From an uncultured Bacteroidaceae bacterium (GTDB lineage Bacteria > Bacteroidota > Bacteroidia > Bacteroidales > Bacteroidaceae), in assembly GCA_905234125.1 (NCBI GenBank), contig CAJOGQ010000019.1:1-37038 (forward strand): a stretch of 37,038 nucleotides of DNA, given 5' to 3'. Shown one piece after another: positions 17,102-25,976 of this stretch. A model generated the notes under the pieces. It ran no database searches and was not told where the DNA came from. It saw only the letters and a list, made by a program, of their open reading frames with translations. Position 1 is the stretch's first letter; the number at the start of each line of letters is the position of its first letter. A program made the position numbers and the translations under genes.

Positions 17102-17184
17102 CGCAATTCTTCACAAAACAAGAAACAAAATCCACGAATATTTGTTATTGACTCTTTTATTATTGATCATTTTCCCTTTGTTTT

Positions 17185-17215
17185 TTTGTCGTATCAGTAT
17201 TTATTTGTATTTTTG
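17185..17215 (+). promoter_or_regulatory. Promoter of the outer-membrane barrel gene
   Basis: TTTG at 17185-17188, a 19-bp spacer, and TATTTTTG at 17208-17215 form a near-ideal Bacteroidetes promoter. The leader to the ATG at 17258 is about 35 bases. Confidence 0.75.
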
Positions 17216-17223
17216 CCGGCAAA
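17212..17223. promoter_or_regulatory. Second copy of the TTTGCCGGCAAA palindrome
   Basis: Identical to 280-291 and in the same position, overlapping the last four bases of the -7 element and the expected transcription start. The shared sequence extends two bases further on the right (AT after the final AAA run). Confidence 0.5.
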
Positions 17224-17257
17224 ATCGGATTACATTCAAACCAACAATCCTATTTAA

Positions 17258-19951
17258 ATGACAACAATGAAAAGATTTCTTGTGGTTTTGTGTGCTATGG
17301 TGCTGATGATGTCTGCTTACGCCGACATTATAAAGGGGCGCGTGGTGGACGCTGAGACGAAAGAGCCACTGCCGGATGCCTCGGTGACGCTGACGCAGAA
17401 ATACGATATGGGGTCATCGACGGCGTGGGGCAAGGCCGATTCGCTGGGCGTGTTCTGTCTGCATGCTGATGGGAAGTGCACCATCGAGGCTTCGATGCTG
17501 GGCTATTACTCGAAGTCGAAGACGGTGCTGGTGTTCAGCGACAGCCGTAAGGACACGCTCGATATAGGCGATATTGAGCTGAAGATGTCGCCGCAGATGC
17601 TGAAAATGGTGGAGGTGACGGGACGCGCCCGACGCTTTACTGTGCGGGGCGACACCATTGTGTTCCATCCTGAGGCTTTCCACTTGCAGGAGGGCGCACG
17701 ACTTGACGAACTTATCAGAAAACTGCCAGGTGTGGAGGTTGATGGCGAAGGCAAGATGTCGTGGAACGGTAAGCCTATTCGTCTGACGATGGACGGAGAG
17801 GGCATGATGGGTGGCGACCAGTTGATGAGTCAACTGCCAGCCGAGGCCGTGCAGGACATCAAGGCGTACAACAAGGCATCGGAATTCTCGGAACGGACGG
17901 GCAAGGATGACGGCACGCAGGATATGGTGCTCGACCTGACCATCAAGCCTGGATTCCTAGATCGATGGTATGGCGACGTGAAGGCGGGCTACCAGACGCC
18001 GGAGTACTACGAGGGCGAGGTGACGATGAACCGCCTGTCGAAGACCGACCCCGTGATGGTGTTCGCCAATGCCAACAACATAGACAAGACCATCAGCAAG
18101 AGCATGAACGGATGGTTCAGCGGCTGGGGCAACGGCTACGGGCAGGAGCAGGGCGGTGCCGCCGGCTATCAGCACAAGTGGAACAAGAAGGAGGGCACAC
18201 AGGAGATGAAGAGCCAATACAGCATCACTGGCGGCTTGTCGCACGACGACAACTGGGCCACATCGCACGAAGAGACAGAGAACTACCTACCAAATACCGC
18301 TGCCATGCGCACCGCAAGCGAGACGTATCACCGCGACCACAGGCTGAATCCTCGCCTGAATGCCGATCTGCGCTGGGCCAGAGACTCGCTGAATACATTC
18401 TCCCTGAGTGCTGGTGTGGGGCATAAGAACAAACGCTCGCATAGCAGACAAACTACGGAGCAAGAGGAAATGACAGCAAGCGACTATATGCCAACACTCT
18501 CACAATACGTGGGAAGCCATAGCGACGGACACGAGACCGCGCTCAACACAAGAGCCGGATGGGAACACTACGTTAAAGACGGCTCGCTCGGTGCAAGCGT
18601 TCAACTGGACTATACCGACGGAAAGAGCAACGACTGGACTGACCGTACAGTCACCTCGCACATCACCTCGCTCAATTCCTCACGGTTGAGCCAGTTCTCC
18701 ACCTCGCCGACCTCAAATTTCAAAACAGGGGTCGAGGCACATCACGCCCGCTGGCTCACCAAGAAATGGATGATGCAGATACAATACAACTTCAATCACA
18801 GGCACGAAAAAAACGACCGCGACTTCATGACCGACGGAGTGGCCGATGCCGCGAACTCCTATCGAGATCACTACACAATCAACAGTCACTCACTGCAAAT
18901 GTCTTCCACCATCAATCTCGCCTCGCTGCAAATCATGCCCAGCGTCAAGGCCAGATGGCTGCGTGAGAGTCAGGACTACCAGCGCGGCATGCTCGATACC
19001 GCCGCCGTGCGCCACTCCTTCCTCGTAGACCCGTCGCTGCGGGCAACGCTGAAACTGAACAAGACTATAGGCTTTGAACTAAACTACGGCTTCAGCACAT
19101 CGAAGCCAAGACTCCTACAGACCATCGGCTACCGCGACCTCACCGACCCGCTCTTCATCACCGAAGGGAACCCCAGCCTGAAAGACATCCACAGTCACAA
19201 CGTAAGACTCTCGTACAACATGGTGCTCGCCCGCAGCCAGACATCGCTAAGTGCCAGCATCGCCTTTAATACCAGCGACTGCGATCGCGTGACAGCCCTC
19301 AGCTACAACCCCGCGACCGCCGTCTATATCAGCCGTCCCGAGAACGTCCGAGGCATTCGTACATGGGAGTACCGTCTCAATATAGACCAAGCCCTCGGCG
19401 AATTGTTCCGTTTGGAGAACGACTTCCGGCTCAACACTGGGCAGCACTACGGCTACCTGACCCTGCTGCCCACGCAGACCGAGCGGACGTTGAACCGGCA
19501 GATCAACTTTCACCCCAAAGAACGCCTCACACTCTCGTTTGACAAGAATTGGCTGAAAGCTTCCGTGTTCGCAAAAATCGAGGCCGATCGTTTGAGATTC
19601 TCTGCTTCTCCAGAACAGAACACCACGCTTTGGGACAACCAATTCGGCATCAAAGCCGAGGCTACCGTGAGCACCTTTGTCTTCGAGACAGACCTCACAG
19701 AAACTACTCGCCGAGGCTATGCGGCTCAGTCGATGAACCGCAACCTGCTGCTCTGGAATGCAGCCGTCACGTGGAAAGTCTTGAAGAACAAGGCCCGTCT
19801 GAAACTGGAGTTCGAGGATATCCTGAACAAGCAGGACAACTTCAGGAGTGAACGCTCCGCCTATCAGCACAGCACCTCATGGAGTGACTTCCGCCATCAC
19901 TACGTCAACATCAGCTTCACATATCATCTTGACGCAAAGGCCAAGGAATAG
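17258..19951 (+). CDS. TonB-dependent-receptor-like outer membrane beta-barrel protein
   Basis: An 897-residue outer-membrane protein. The signal peptide ends near residue 22 (SAYADIIKG; an ATG three codons in is an alternative start). A carboxypeptidase-regulatory-like domain covers about 24-110 (IIKGRVVDAETKEPLPDASV), then a plug-like part (GDTIVFHPEAFHLQEGARLD, LIRKLPGVEVDGEGKMSWNG) and a long barrel of the outer-membrane beta-barrel family 3 type. It is not SusC-type and has no SusD partner, so the cargo is unknown. The C-terminus (FTYHLDAKAKE) does not end in an aromatic residue; YHL seven residues earlier may be the last strand. Its own promoter carries the shared palindrome. It converges on the sigma-factor operon. 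Confidence 0.88.
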   Translation: MTTMKRFLVVLCAMVLMMSAYADIIKGRVVDAETKEPLPDASVTLTQKYDMGSSTAWGKADSLGVFCLHADGKCTIEASMLGYYSKSKTVLVFSDSRKDTLDIGDIELKMSPQMLKMVEVTGRARRFTVRGDTIVFHPEAFHLQEGARLDELIRKLPGVEVDGEGKMSWNGKPIRLTMDGEGMMGGDQLMSQLPAEAVQDIKAYNKASEFSERTGKDDGTQDMVLDLTIKPGFLDRWYGDVKAGYQTPEYYEGEVTMNRLSKTDPVMVFANANNIDKTISKSMNGWFSGWGNGYGQEQGGAAGYQHKWNKKEGTQEMKSQYSITGGLSHDDNWATSHEETENYLPNTAAMRTASETYHRDHRLNPRLNADLRWARDSLNTFSLSAGVGHKNKRSHSRQTTEQEEMTASDYMPTLSQYVGSHSDGHETALNTRAGWEHYVKDGSLGASVQLDYTDGKSNDWTDRTVTSHITSLNSSRLSQFSTSPTSNFKTGVEAHHARWLTKKWMMQIQYNFNHRHEKNDRDFMTDGVADAANSYRDHYTINSHSLQMSSTINLASLQIMPSVKARWLRESQDYQRGMLDTAAVRHSFLVDPSLRATLKLNKTIGFELNYGFSTSKPRLLQTIGYRDLTDPLFITEGNPSLKDIHSHNVRLSYNMVLARSQTSLSASIAFNTSDCDRVTALSYNPATAVYISRPENVRGIRTWEYRLNIDQALGELFRLENDFRLNTGQHYGYLTLLPTQTERTLNRQINFHPKERLTLSFDKNWLKASVFAKIEADRLRFSASPEQNTTLWDNQFGIKAEATVSTFVFETDLTETTRRGYAAQSMNRNLLLWNAAVTWKVLKNKARLKLEFEDILNKQDNFRSERSAYQHSTSWSDFRHHYVNISFTYHLDAKAKE

Positions 19952-20057
19952 CCATGATGATGTGTGTCATACAGACTACGGAGATGTATCGCTGTTTTAT
20001 ATCGTAAGGAAGTCTTTGCTATTCATATTTAATTTTAAAATAGTCAAGAAAAGCTCG

Positions 20058-20498
20058 TCAATACATCTGCATGTTACGATTCTGTGCCAGGACGTCATAG
20101 CGGATGCCGTCTTCAAGCATGGAAACGCCAATCTTCTCAGAGGGAGCAGGATGGGTGGTTTTCGCAGTGATGGGACGCGGACGGACTGGCTTGTGGATGT
20201 CGGTGGTCTGATAGATGGTGTCGCGTACTACCTGAGAGACGATGACGGTATCGACCTTCACGATGGTGTGTGCCACAGGCTGTTGGGGTGTCCCAACTTC
20301 GGCAGACGGACGCAGGAGGAAGCCCAAGGCAAAGCCGACAAGACAAGCGGCAGGAACGGCAATGTACCAAGCGGCGCTGTAACGTGGTTGCCAAGGACGG
20401 ACGGGGAGTTGGCTGTTCTGCTTGTCGCGGAGACGACGGGCGGCGACGAAGATCTCCTCATCGCTGATATTAGTTGGGTGTTGTGGTTTGTTCGTCAT
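20058..20498 (-). CDS. Small single-pass membrane protein, probable sigma-factor partner
   Basis: A 146-residue protein with a charged cytoplasmic N-terminus (ISDEEIFVAARRLRDKQ), one transmembrane helix at about 43-62 (AWYIAVPAACLVGFALGFLL) and an extracytoplasmic tail containing a VDTVIVSQVVRDTIY strand. Its start lies 29 bases inside the sigma gene, a typical arrangement for anti-sigma factors. No zinc-binding anti-sigma motif or FecR domain is visible, so the role is inferred from position. I see nothing clear in the 106 bases before the convergent gene. Confidence 0.7.
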   Translation of the reverse strand: MTNKPQHPTNISDEEIFVAARRLRDKQNSQLPVRPWQPRYSAAWYIAVPAACLVGFALGFLLRPSAEVGTPQQPVAHTIVKVDTVIVSQVVRDTIYQTTDIHKPVRPRPITAKTTHPAPSEKIGVSMLEDGIRYDVLAQNRNMQMY

Positions 20499-21063
20499 AA
20501 TGTTGAAGTTTTTTACGGATGATACTTACGGTTTTGTGGAGTCTCGATTTGACCGTTCCTTCTGGAATCCCTTCAATTTGGGCTATCTGTGGGACGGTCA
20601 GTTCTTCCTCATAGCGGAGGGAGAAGAGGAGTCGGAGTGGAGGTGGTAGCGACTGGAGAACATTCCAAAGGGCTTCTTCGAGGCATTCGCGGTCGAGTTT
20701 CACTTCAATGTCTTCGTCGGTCTGGGGTTCAGCATCGTCAAGCGAGGAGAGATAGTTGGTGACTTGCTCATTGTGGCGATAAACGTTCTTGCAGAGGTTG
20801 TAGGCGATGGAGAAGAACCAAGTGGCGACGTTGTTACCAGTCTCATAGCGGTCGCGGGCTTCATAGATGCGGAGGAAGACATCGTGGGTGAAGTCTGCTG
20901 CAGAATCGGTATCGCCTCCGAGTTGTCGGAAGAAGAAGCCCTGTAGCCGTCGGACATACCGACGGTACAGTTCTTCGAAGGCCGACTCGCTGCCTCGGCT
21001 GACCCGTTGCATCAGTTCCTCGTCGGAGAGTTGGCGATTGGATTTGAAGAGTAGGATGCTCAT
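20470..21063 (-). CDS. ECF-type RNA polymerase sigma factor
   Basis: A 197-residue group 4 sigma factor. Region 2 covers about residues 25-95 (SAFEELYRRYVRRLQGFFFR, AADFTHDVFLRIYEARDRYE, VATWFFSIAYNLCKNVYRH). Region 4 covers about 130-185 (LPPPLRLLFSLRYEEELTV, then the HTH QIAQIEGIPEGTVKSRLHK). An acidic linker (DDAEPQTDEDIEV) joins them. It begins three bases after the stop of the secreted protein gene and overlaps the membrane-protein gene by 29 bases, so all three form one transcript. The regulon cannot be read here; the neighbouring barrel gene is a candidate. Confidence 0.93.
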   Translation of the reverse strand: MSILLFKSNRQLSDEELMQRVSRGSESAFEELYRRYVRRLQGFFFRQLGGDTDSAADFTHDVFLRIYEARDRYETGNNVATWFFSIAYNLCKNVYRHNEQVTNYLSSLDDAEPQTDEDIEVKLDRECLEEALWNVLQSLPPPLRLLFSLRYEEELTVPQIAQIEGIPEGTVKSRLHKTVSIIRKKLQHYDEQTTTPN

Positions 21064-21066
21064 TGC

Positions 21067-22317
21067 TTAGTCTTTGTTAATGATCTCCAACTTTTCTTTC
21101 CAATTATCCATATCGTAGTCCTCCTTCTCCCATCGATTCGCGATGTTGGTCAGCAGATCCTTGAGCCACATGTAGCGGTCTGGATTGTGCTTGTTGTAGT
21201 AGGGCAATTGGTCGCACAGTAACTCGATATAGCTGGTGCTGTAGTAAAAATTCCAGCCTCCGAAGCGTTGCTGGTCTTCCTGGCGCTCGGGTTGAAACGA
21301 CATACGGAGATATTCGAGCCAATAGCGTGATTCGATGTTGCGTCGCTTCACCGCCATATTGTCATAGGGCTTAGGCGAGTAGCGAAGGGTGAGCCCCTCG
21401 TTGTAGAAGCAGGGCTTCAGTTCGGCAGGAATTCCTTCCATGAGGTTGATGGAGGTAACGCTGATGGCCGATAGATAGACCGGACGCTTCGAGTGGGCGC
21501 AGATGTGGCGGAAGATGGCGGGATAAGACTCTTCCTGAAAAGAGGAATCTATTTTCTTCCATGTCTCATCATCGCATCCAATCCCAATGCGCTTGAATAA
21601 AGACTTCACGTACTCACGATCTACTGCCACATTCTCGTCGTAAAGAATCTTGTCGCGATGCACACCCTTCACCAGTTGCAGGATGAGCTTGCCAAGCACG
21701 TCACCCTCATGGGCACCGATATAGACACCACCTTCCTCCATGCCCTGGAGTTCATTGAAATGATATTGAAGAGCCTCTGGCGAGAATAGCCCACGTTGGT
21801 AGTACTTAGTCAGCAAGTCGGTCAGCCCTATGGTATCGTTCCTCATGATGAGCACATGTGCCCACCGATTATAATCGCCTTCCACGGCATCTTCTGGCAA
21901 GGTGGAGATGGCAGAGTCTGCCACAGCATCGCGGAAAGCAAAGAACTCATCCGATGTCCAGTTCTCCTCCCGATAGGCACCTTCGTAAGCACTATAATAG
22001 AAAGTATACGTGTGGGGAATGGCTTGTTTCATACGACCCACTACGTTCAATTCCTTCTTCAGGTCTTCGCCTTCCTGCCAATTCTTCCAATGCTTTTGCT
22101 CCACCATGCTGTTCGACACCTCGAAGAGGTTGCGCCACGCCCGTTCATCTTTCGGGTGCTGAGCGACAAAGTCGTTGCAGTAATTGTAGAGACTGTCGAG
22201 TTTGGCGGAATTGAGGGATAGGAAACTAAATTGTTCCAACCGTTCCGTTTCCTGTGCGCTGACGCTGACCGAACCCATCAGGGTCATCAGCAAGGCAGTT
22301 ATCATAATCTTTTTCAT
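21067..22317 (-). CDS. Secreted protein of unknown function, first gene of the ECF operon
   Basis: A 416-residue exported protein (signal MKKIMITALLMTLMGSVSVSAQ). I know no named family, but its C-terminal half resembles the soluble C-terminal part of the DUF2723 protein encoded at 31804-35265. GGVYIGAHEGD...RDKILYDENVAVDREYVKSLFKR parallels GVIYTNGDNDT...TDVRVCNLSYLQTDWYIDQMKR, and KRPVYLSA...NEGLTLRYSPKPY parallels SRPLYMST...QEGMAWRISPYTF. The similarity was judged by eye. There are no membrane helices besides the signal. Position directly before an ECF sigma gene suggests it is part of, or the signal for, an envelope-stress circuit (inference). Confidence 0.75.
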   Translation of the reverse strand: MKKIMITALLMTLMGSVSVSAQETERLEQFSFLSLNSAKLDSLYNYCNDFVAQHPKDERAWRNLFEVSNSMVEQKHWKNWQEGEDLKKELNVVGRMKQAIPHTYTFYYSAYEGAYREENWTSDEFFAFRDAVADSAISTLPEDAVEGDYNRWAHVLIMRNDTIGLTDLLTKYYQRGLFSPEALQYHFNELQGMEEGGVYIGAHEGDVLGKLILQLVKGVHRDKILYDENVAVDREYVKSLFKRIGIGCDDETWKKIDSSFQEESYPAIFRHICAHSKRPVYLSAISVTSINLMEGIPAELKPCFYNEGLTLRYSPKPYDNMAVKRRNIESRYWLEYLRMSFQPERQEDQQRFGGWNFYYSTSYIELLCDQLPYYNKHNPDRYMWLKDLLTNIANRWEKEDYDMDNWKEKLEIINKD

Positions 22318-22399
22318 TGTTCTGTTGTCTTTTTTAAGATGATTAAATGGTAGAAAGCCATTGACGTCTTTATGCTTTACATGACAGCATACACTTTAA

Positions 22400-22413
22400 G
22401 AACGAAATCGTTC
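22400..22413. promoter_or_regulatory. 14-bp inverted repeat between the divergent ECF operon and glyS
   Basis: GAACGA-AA-TCGTTC has perfect 6-bp arms. It lies 83 bases before the start of the minus-strand operon and 54 bases before the glyS -7 element. It is a possible operator, without further support. Confidence 0.35.
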
Positions 22414-22466
22414 ACGAAAATTGTGCTTTTTTTTGCTAAATCACAAAAAAATACAAAAATACTTCG

Positions 22467-22474
22467 TACCTTTG
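22467..22474 (+). promoter_or_regulatory. -7 element of glyS
   Basis: TACCTTTG fits the consensus, with a leader of about 30 bases to the ATG at 22512. No TTTG is found at 19-21 bp; the upstream region is A-rich. Confidence 0.6.
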
Positions 22475-22511
22475 CACGTCAAATGACGATAATTATATAA
22501 AGAACAAGATA

Positions 22512-24065
22512 ATGGCACAGCAAGAAGACATTTTCAAAAAGGTGGTCAGCCACTGCAAAGAGTATGGGTTTGTGTTCCCATCCTCAGAGATTTATGACGG
22601 ATTGGGCGCCGTGTATGACTACGGTCAGAACGGTGTGGAACTGAAGAACAATATCAAGCAATACTGGTGGCAGTACATGGTGCTCCTGCACGAGAACATC
22701 GTGGGCATCGACTCTGCCATCTTCATGCACCCCACCATCTGGAAGGCATCGGGTCATGTGGATGCGTTCAACGACCCGCTCATCGACAATCGTGACTCGA
22801 AGAAGCGCTATCGCGCAGATGTGCTCATCGAGGATCAGATAGCCAAGTACGATGAGAAGATTGAAAAGGAAGTGGCCAAGGCTCGCAAGCGTTTTGGCGA
22901 TGCCTTTGATGAGGCTCAGTACAGAGCCACCTCGCCACGTGTACTGGAGGAGCAGGCTAAGCGCGATGCCCTGCACCAGCGCTATCAGGAGGTGATGAAT
23001 GCCGAGGGTGGCATTGATCTGGAAGGCCTGAAGCAAATCATCCTCGATGAGGGAATCGTCTGCCCTATCAGTGGCACAAGAAACTGGACGGACGTGCGTC
23101 AGTTCAACCTAATGTTCAAGACGGAGATGGGTGCTGCCGCTGAGGGGGCATCAACCATCTACCTGCGCCCAGAGACAGCTCAGGGTATCTTCGTGAACTA
23201 CCTGAACGTGCAAAAGACAGGACGCATGAAGATTCCTTTCGGCATCGCACAGATTGGTAAGGCTTTCCGCAACGAGATTGTAGCTCGTCAGTTCATCTTC
23301 CGCATGAGGGAGTTCGAACAGATGGAGATGCAGTTCTTCGTGAAGCCCGGCACGGAATTGACTTGGTTTGAGGAGTGGAAGAAGCGTCGTATGGCTTGGC
23401 ATCAGGCTTTGGGCTTCGGCGAAGAGAACTACCGTTTCCACGACCACGACAAGCTGGCACACTATGCCAACGCTGCCACCGATGTGGAGTTCAAGATGCC
23501 ATTCGGATTCAAGGAAGTGGAGGGTATTCATTCTCGCACGAACTTCGACCTCTCTCAGCACGCCAAGTACAGTGGTAAGAAGATTGAATATTTCGACCCC
23601 GACGACAATACCTCTTACACTCCTTACGTCATCGAGACGTCGATTGGTGTGGATCGCATGTTCCTCTCTGTGATGTGCCACAGCTATTGTGAGGAGCAGC
23701 TGGAAGGTGGCGACACCCGCGTGGTGCTCCGTCTGCCTGCCGCATTGGCTCCTATCAAGTTGGCCGTGTTCCCACTCACCAAGAAGGACGGCCTGCCAGA
23801 GAAGGCTCGCGAAATCATCGACAGCCTCAAGTTCCACTTCAACTGCAAGTATGAGGAGAAGGATCAGATTGGTAAGCGCTATCGCCGTCAGGATGCCATC
23901 GGCACACCTTTCTGTGTGACCGTCGACAACCAAACGCTGGAGGACAACACCGTCACCCTGCGTTATCGCGACACGATGAAGCAAGAGCGTGTGAACATCG
24001 CTGACCTGCGTGGCATCATCGAAGACCAGGTGACCATCACCAGCCTGCTGAAGAACTTGAAATAA
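22512..24065 (+). CDS. glyS: Glycyl-tRNA synthetase (single-chain, class II)
   Basis: A 517-residue enzyme that charges tRNA-Gly. It is the single-chain, eukaryote-like dimeric type, not the GlyQ/GlyS tetramer. Family blocks are GFVFPSSEIYDGLGAVYDYG at the N-terminus, RPETAQGIFVNYLNV, then IAQIGKAFRNEI (motif 2 region), FRMREFEQMEMQFFVKPG, and ETSIGVDRMFLSVM (motif 3). An anticodon-binding domain follows from about residue 410 (RLPAALAPIKLAVFPLTKKD). Length is normal. The FKBP lipoprotein gene starts one base after the stop codon. Confidence 0.97.
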   Translation: MAQQEDIFKKVVSHCKEYGFVFPSSEIYDGLGAVYDYGQNGVELKNNIKQYWWQYMVLLHENIVGIDSAIFMHPTIWKASGHVDAFNDPLIDNRDSKKRYRADVLIEDQIAKYDEKIEKEVAKARKRFGDAFDEAQYRATSPRVLEEQAKRDALHQRYQEVMNAEGGIDLEGLKQIILDEGIVCPISGTRNWTDVRQFNLMFKTEMGAAAEGASTIYLRPETAQGIFVNYLNVQKTGRMKIPFGIAQIGKAFRNEIVARQFIFRMREFEQMEMQFFVKPGTELTWFEEWKKRRMAWHQALGFGEENYRFHDHDKLAHYANAATDVEFKMPFGFKEVEGIHSRTNFDLSQHAKYSGKKIEYFDPDDNTSYTPYVIETSIGVDRMFLSVMCHSYCEEQLEGGDTRVVLRLPAALAPIKLAVFPLTKKDGLPEKAREIIDSLKFHFNCKYEEKDQIGKRYRRQDAIGTPFCVTVDNQTLEDNTVTLRYRDTMKQERVNIADLRGIIEDQVTITSLLKNLK

Positions 24066-24066
24066 T

Positions 24067-24675
24067 ATGAAAAGGCTTTTCTACATATTGCCCATGCTTA
24101 CCCTCCTCTTCCTCTCCTCTTGTAGCGAGAAAGATGAGGTGAGCGAATATGAAAACTGGCAGGCAAGGAATCAGCACTATGTGGATTCCATTGCCTCCCT
24201 TGCCAATGCCGGCACCGACGGATGGACGAAGATGTTGGTGTACTATCTGGTTGACTCGAAGGAGAACCCTGACAAAGACAACAACCACTATGTCTATATC
24301 AAGAAGTTGGAGAACGGGACAGGCACACAGTCTCCTGAATTCAAGGATTCAGTTCGTGTGCACTATATCGGACGACTCATTCCATCTTCTTCCCATCCAC
24401 AGGGGTATGTCTTCGGCAAGAGTTACAGCACCTACACCTTCAATGAGGATACGGACGTGCCTGCGCTGATGAACACAGGTGAAAGCGTGATTGCCACCCC
24501 TCTCATGCACATGGTGGAGGGTGACCGATGGAAAGTGGTGGTTCCGTATTTTATTGGATACGGCACAAATGACTATTCTCTGGCCGGCATTCCAGGCTAC
24601 TCATCACTCACTTTCGACGTGAAGCTCGCGCGTATCTATAAATATAGAATAGATACAGACACCACTTGGCATTAA
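24067..24675 (+). CDS. FKBP-type peptidyl-prolyl isomerase lipoprotein
   Basis: A 202-residue lipoprotein (leader MKRLFYILPMLTLLFLSSC, cysteine at 19). The C-terminal FKBP domain spans about residues 95-195: DSVRVHYIGRLIP, VIATPLMHMVEGDRWKVVVPYFIGYG and GIPGYSSLTFDVKLARI. The loop before GKSYST lacks the usual GTVFDSS wording, so catalytic competence is less sure than for the two FKBPs at 29873-31783. It follows glyS by one base and ends shortly before a terminator; co-transcription with glyS is likely. Confidence 0.85.
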   Translation: MKRLFYILPMLTLLFLSSCSEKDEVSEYENWQARNQHYVDSIASLANAGTDGWTKMLVYYLVDSKENPDKDNNHYVYIKKLENGTGTQSPEFKDSVRVHYIGRLIPSSSHPQGYVFGKSYSTYTFNEDTDVPALMNTGESVIATPLMHMVEGDRWKVVVPYFIGYGTNDYSLAGIPGYSSLTFDVKLARIYKYRIDTDTTWH

Positions 24676-24720
24676 CCAACTCACGCGCAAGGCGACTTCC
24701 GCCATTCGGACAGTTATAAA

Positions 24721-24759
24721 AAAGGAGGGCATCCACGATTGTGATGGATGCCCTCCTTT
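24721..24759. terminator. Terminator between convergent FKBP and asd genes
   Basis: Perfect 15-bp arms (AAAGGAGGGCATCCA at 24721-24735 and its complement at 24745-24759) enclose a 9-base loop. The A-run on the left (24718-24723) gives a U-tract for transcripts coming from the minus strand, so it is best for asd, whose stop is 12 bases away. It may also slow plus-strand transcription. Confidence 0.9.
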
Positions 24760-24770
24760 AGTTCTCTCTC

Positions 24771-25781
24771 TTATTTCACATTTCCGACCTTAATCAGGTA
24801 CTCTGCAATCTGAACAGCATTGAGTGCAGCGCCTTTCTTGATTTGGTCGCCTGAGAGCCAGAAGGTGAGGCCATTCTCGTTGGCAAGGTCTTTGCGAACA
24901 CGACCCACATACACATCATCCTTTCCTGCTGTGTAGAGTGGCATGGGGTACTTCTGATTCTTGGGATCATCAATGAGCGTTACGCCGTCAGCGGCAGCGA
25001 TGGCTTTCTGTGCATCCTCCACAGAGATGGGCTTTTCAGTCTCCACCCAAACAGCCTCTGAGTGAGCACGAAGGGATGAGATACGCACACACATAGCAGA
25101 GCACTTGGCATCCGTGTGCATAATCTTGCGTGTCTCATTGAACATCTTCATCTCCTCCTTCGTGTAACCATTATCCTGGAACACGTCAATCTGAGGAATC
25201 ACGTTGTAAGCCAACTGATAAGCGAACTTGTTCACAGTAGGCTCCTTGCCTTCCACCAGTTCCTTGTACTGCTGTTGCAGTTCAGCCATTGCGGCAGCAC
25301 CAGCACCAGAAGCGCTCTGATAGCTTGCCACGTGGATGCGCTGGATGTGGCTCAGTTTCTCGATGGGCTGAAGCACCACTACCATCATGATGGTCGTGCA
25401 GTTAGGGTTGGCGATGATGCCACGAGGACGGTTCAGCGCATCAGCAGCGTTGCACTCTGGCACCACCAATGGCACATCATCGTCCATGCGGAAAGCGCTG
25501 GAGTTGTCAATCATCACAGCACCAAACTTCGTGATGTCCTCAGCAAATTCCTTTGATGTGCCAGCACCAGCAGAAGTGAAAGCGATGTCAACGCCCTTGA
25601 AGTCGTCACCATGCTTCAGCAACTGCACCTCATACTCCTTGCCACGGAAGGTGTATTTTCTTCCAGCACTACGAGTAGAGCCAAACAGCACAAGTTCGTC
25701 AATTGGGAAATTTCTCTCATCAAGAACACGAAGGAATTCCTGTCCTACGGCACCACTGGCGCCAACGATTGCTACTTTCAT
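24771..25781 (-). CDS. asd: Aspartate-semialdehyde dehydrogenase
   Basis: A 336-residue enzyme that reduces aspartyl phosphate with NADPH to aspartate semialdehyde, the branch point to lysine/diaminopimelate, threonine and methionine. The nucleotide loop GASGAVGQ is at residues 7-14, the catalytic cysteine is C128 in ANPNCTT, and the substrate-binding [14 protein letters not shown] block appears as [13 protein letters not shown]. The conserved histidine is in [14 protein letters not shown]. Length is typical. It is a single gene with its own promoter element and the terminator just downstream. Confidence 0.97.
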   Translation of the reverse strand: MKVAIVGASGAVGQEFLRVLDERNFPIDELVLFGSTRSAGRKYTFRGKEYEVQLLKHGDDFKGVDIAFTSAGAGTSKEFAEDITKFGAVMIDNSSAFRMDDDVPLVVPECNAADALNRPRGIIANPNCTTIMMVVVLQPIEKLSHIQRIHVASYQSASGAGAAAMAELQQQYKELVEGKEPTVNKFAYQLAYNVIPQIDVFQDNGYTKEEMKMFNETRKIMHTDAKCSAMCVRISSLRAHSEAVWVETEKPISVEDAQKAIAAADGVTLIDDPKNQKYPMPLYTAGKDDVYVGRVRKDLANENGLTFWLSGDQIKKGAALNAVQIAEYLIKVGNVK

Positions 25782-25830
25782 CTTATTACCTTATTTATTA
25801 AAATTTCTTACCTTTTTACTAAAAACGCTG

Positions 25831-25838
25831 CAAAGGTA
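25831..25838 (-). promoter_or_regulatory. -7 element of asd
   Basis: On the minus strand this reads TACCTTTG, about 50 bases upstream of the asd ATG. The region where a -33 should lie is the GTGAAAA repeat, which contains no TTTG. Confidence 0.55.
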
Positions 25839-25848
25839 ATCATTTTGA

Positions 25849-25945
25849 GTGAAAAGTGAAAAGTGAAAAGTGAAAAATCTAAGTTACATGCCATTCGGAC
25901 GGGTTTGAAACATAGATTTTTCACTTTTCACTTTTCACTTTTCAC
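25849..25945. repeat. Perfect 32-bp inverted repeat made of GTGAAAA heptamers
   Basis: Four exact GTGAAAA units plus ATCT (25849-25880) are mirrored by a perfect 32-base complement at 25914-25945, with a 33-base spacer that contains GCCATTCGGAC. The element lies between the divergent asd and antiporter promoters and leaves room for neither a -33 element nor a gene. Confidence 0.92.
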
Positions 25946-25954
25946 TTTATTCCG

Positions 25955-25962
25955 TACCTTTG
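25955..25962 (+). promoter_or_regulatory. -7 element of the antiporter gene
   Basis: TACCTTTG ends 14 bases before the TTG codon at 25977. It lies inside the longer frame from 25863, so a transcript from here cannot use that ATG. This decides the start of the antiporter gene. Confidence 0.6.
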
Positions 25963-25976
25963 CGAAAAATTTCACT

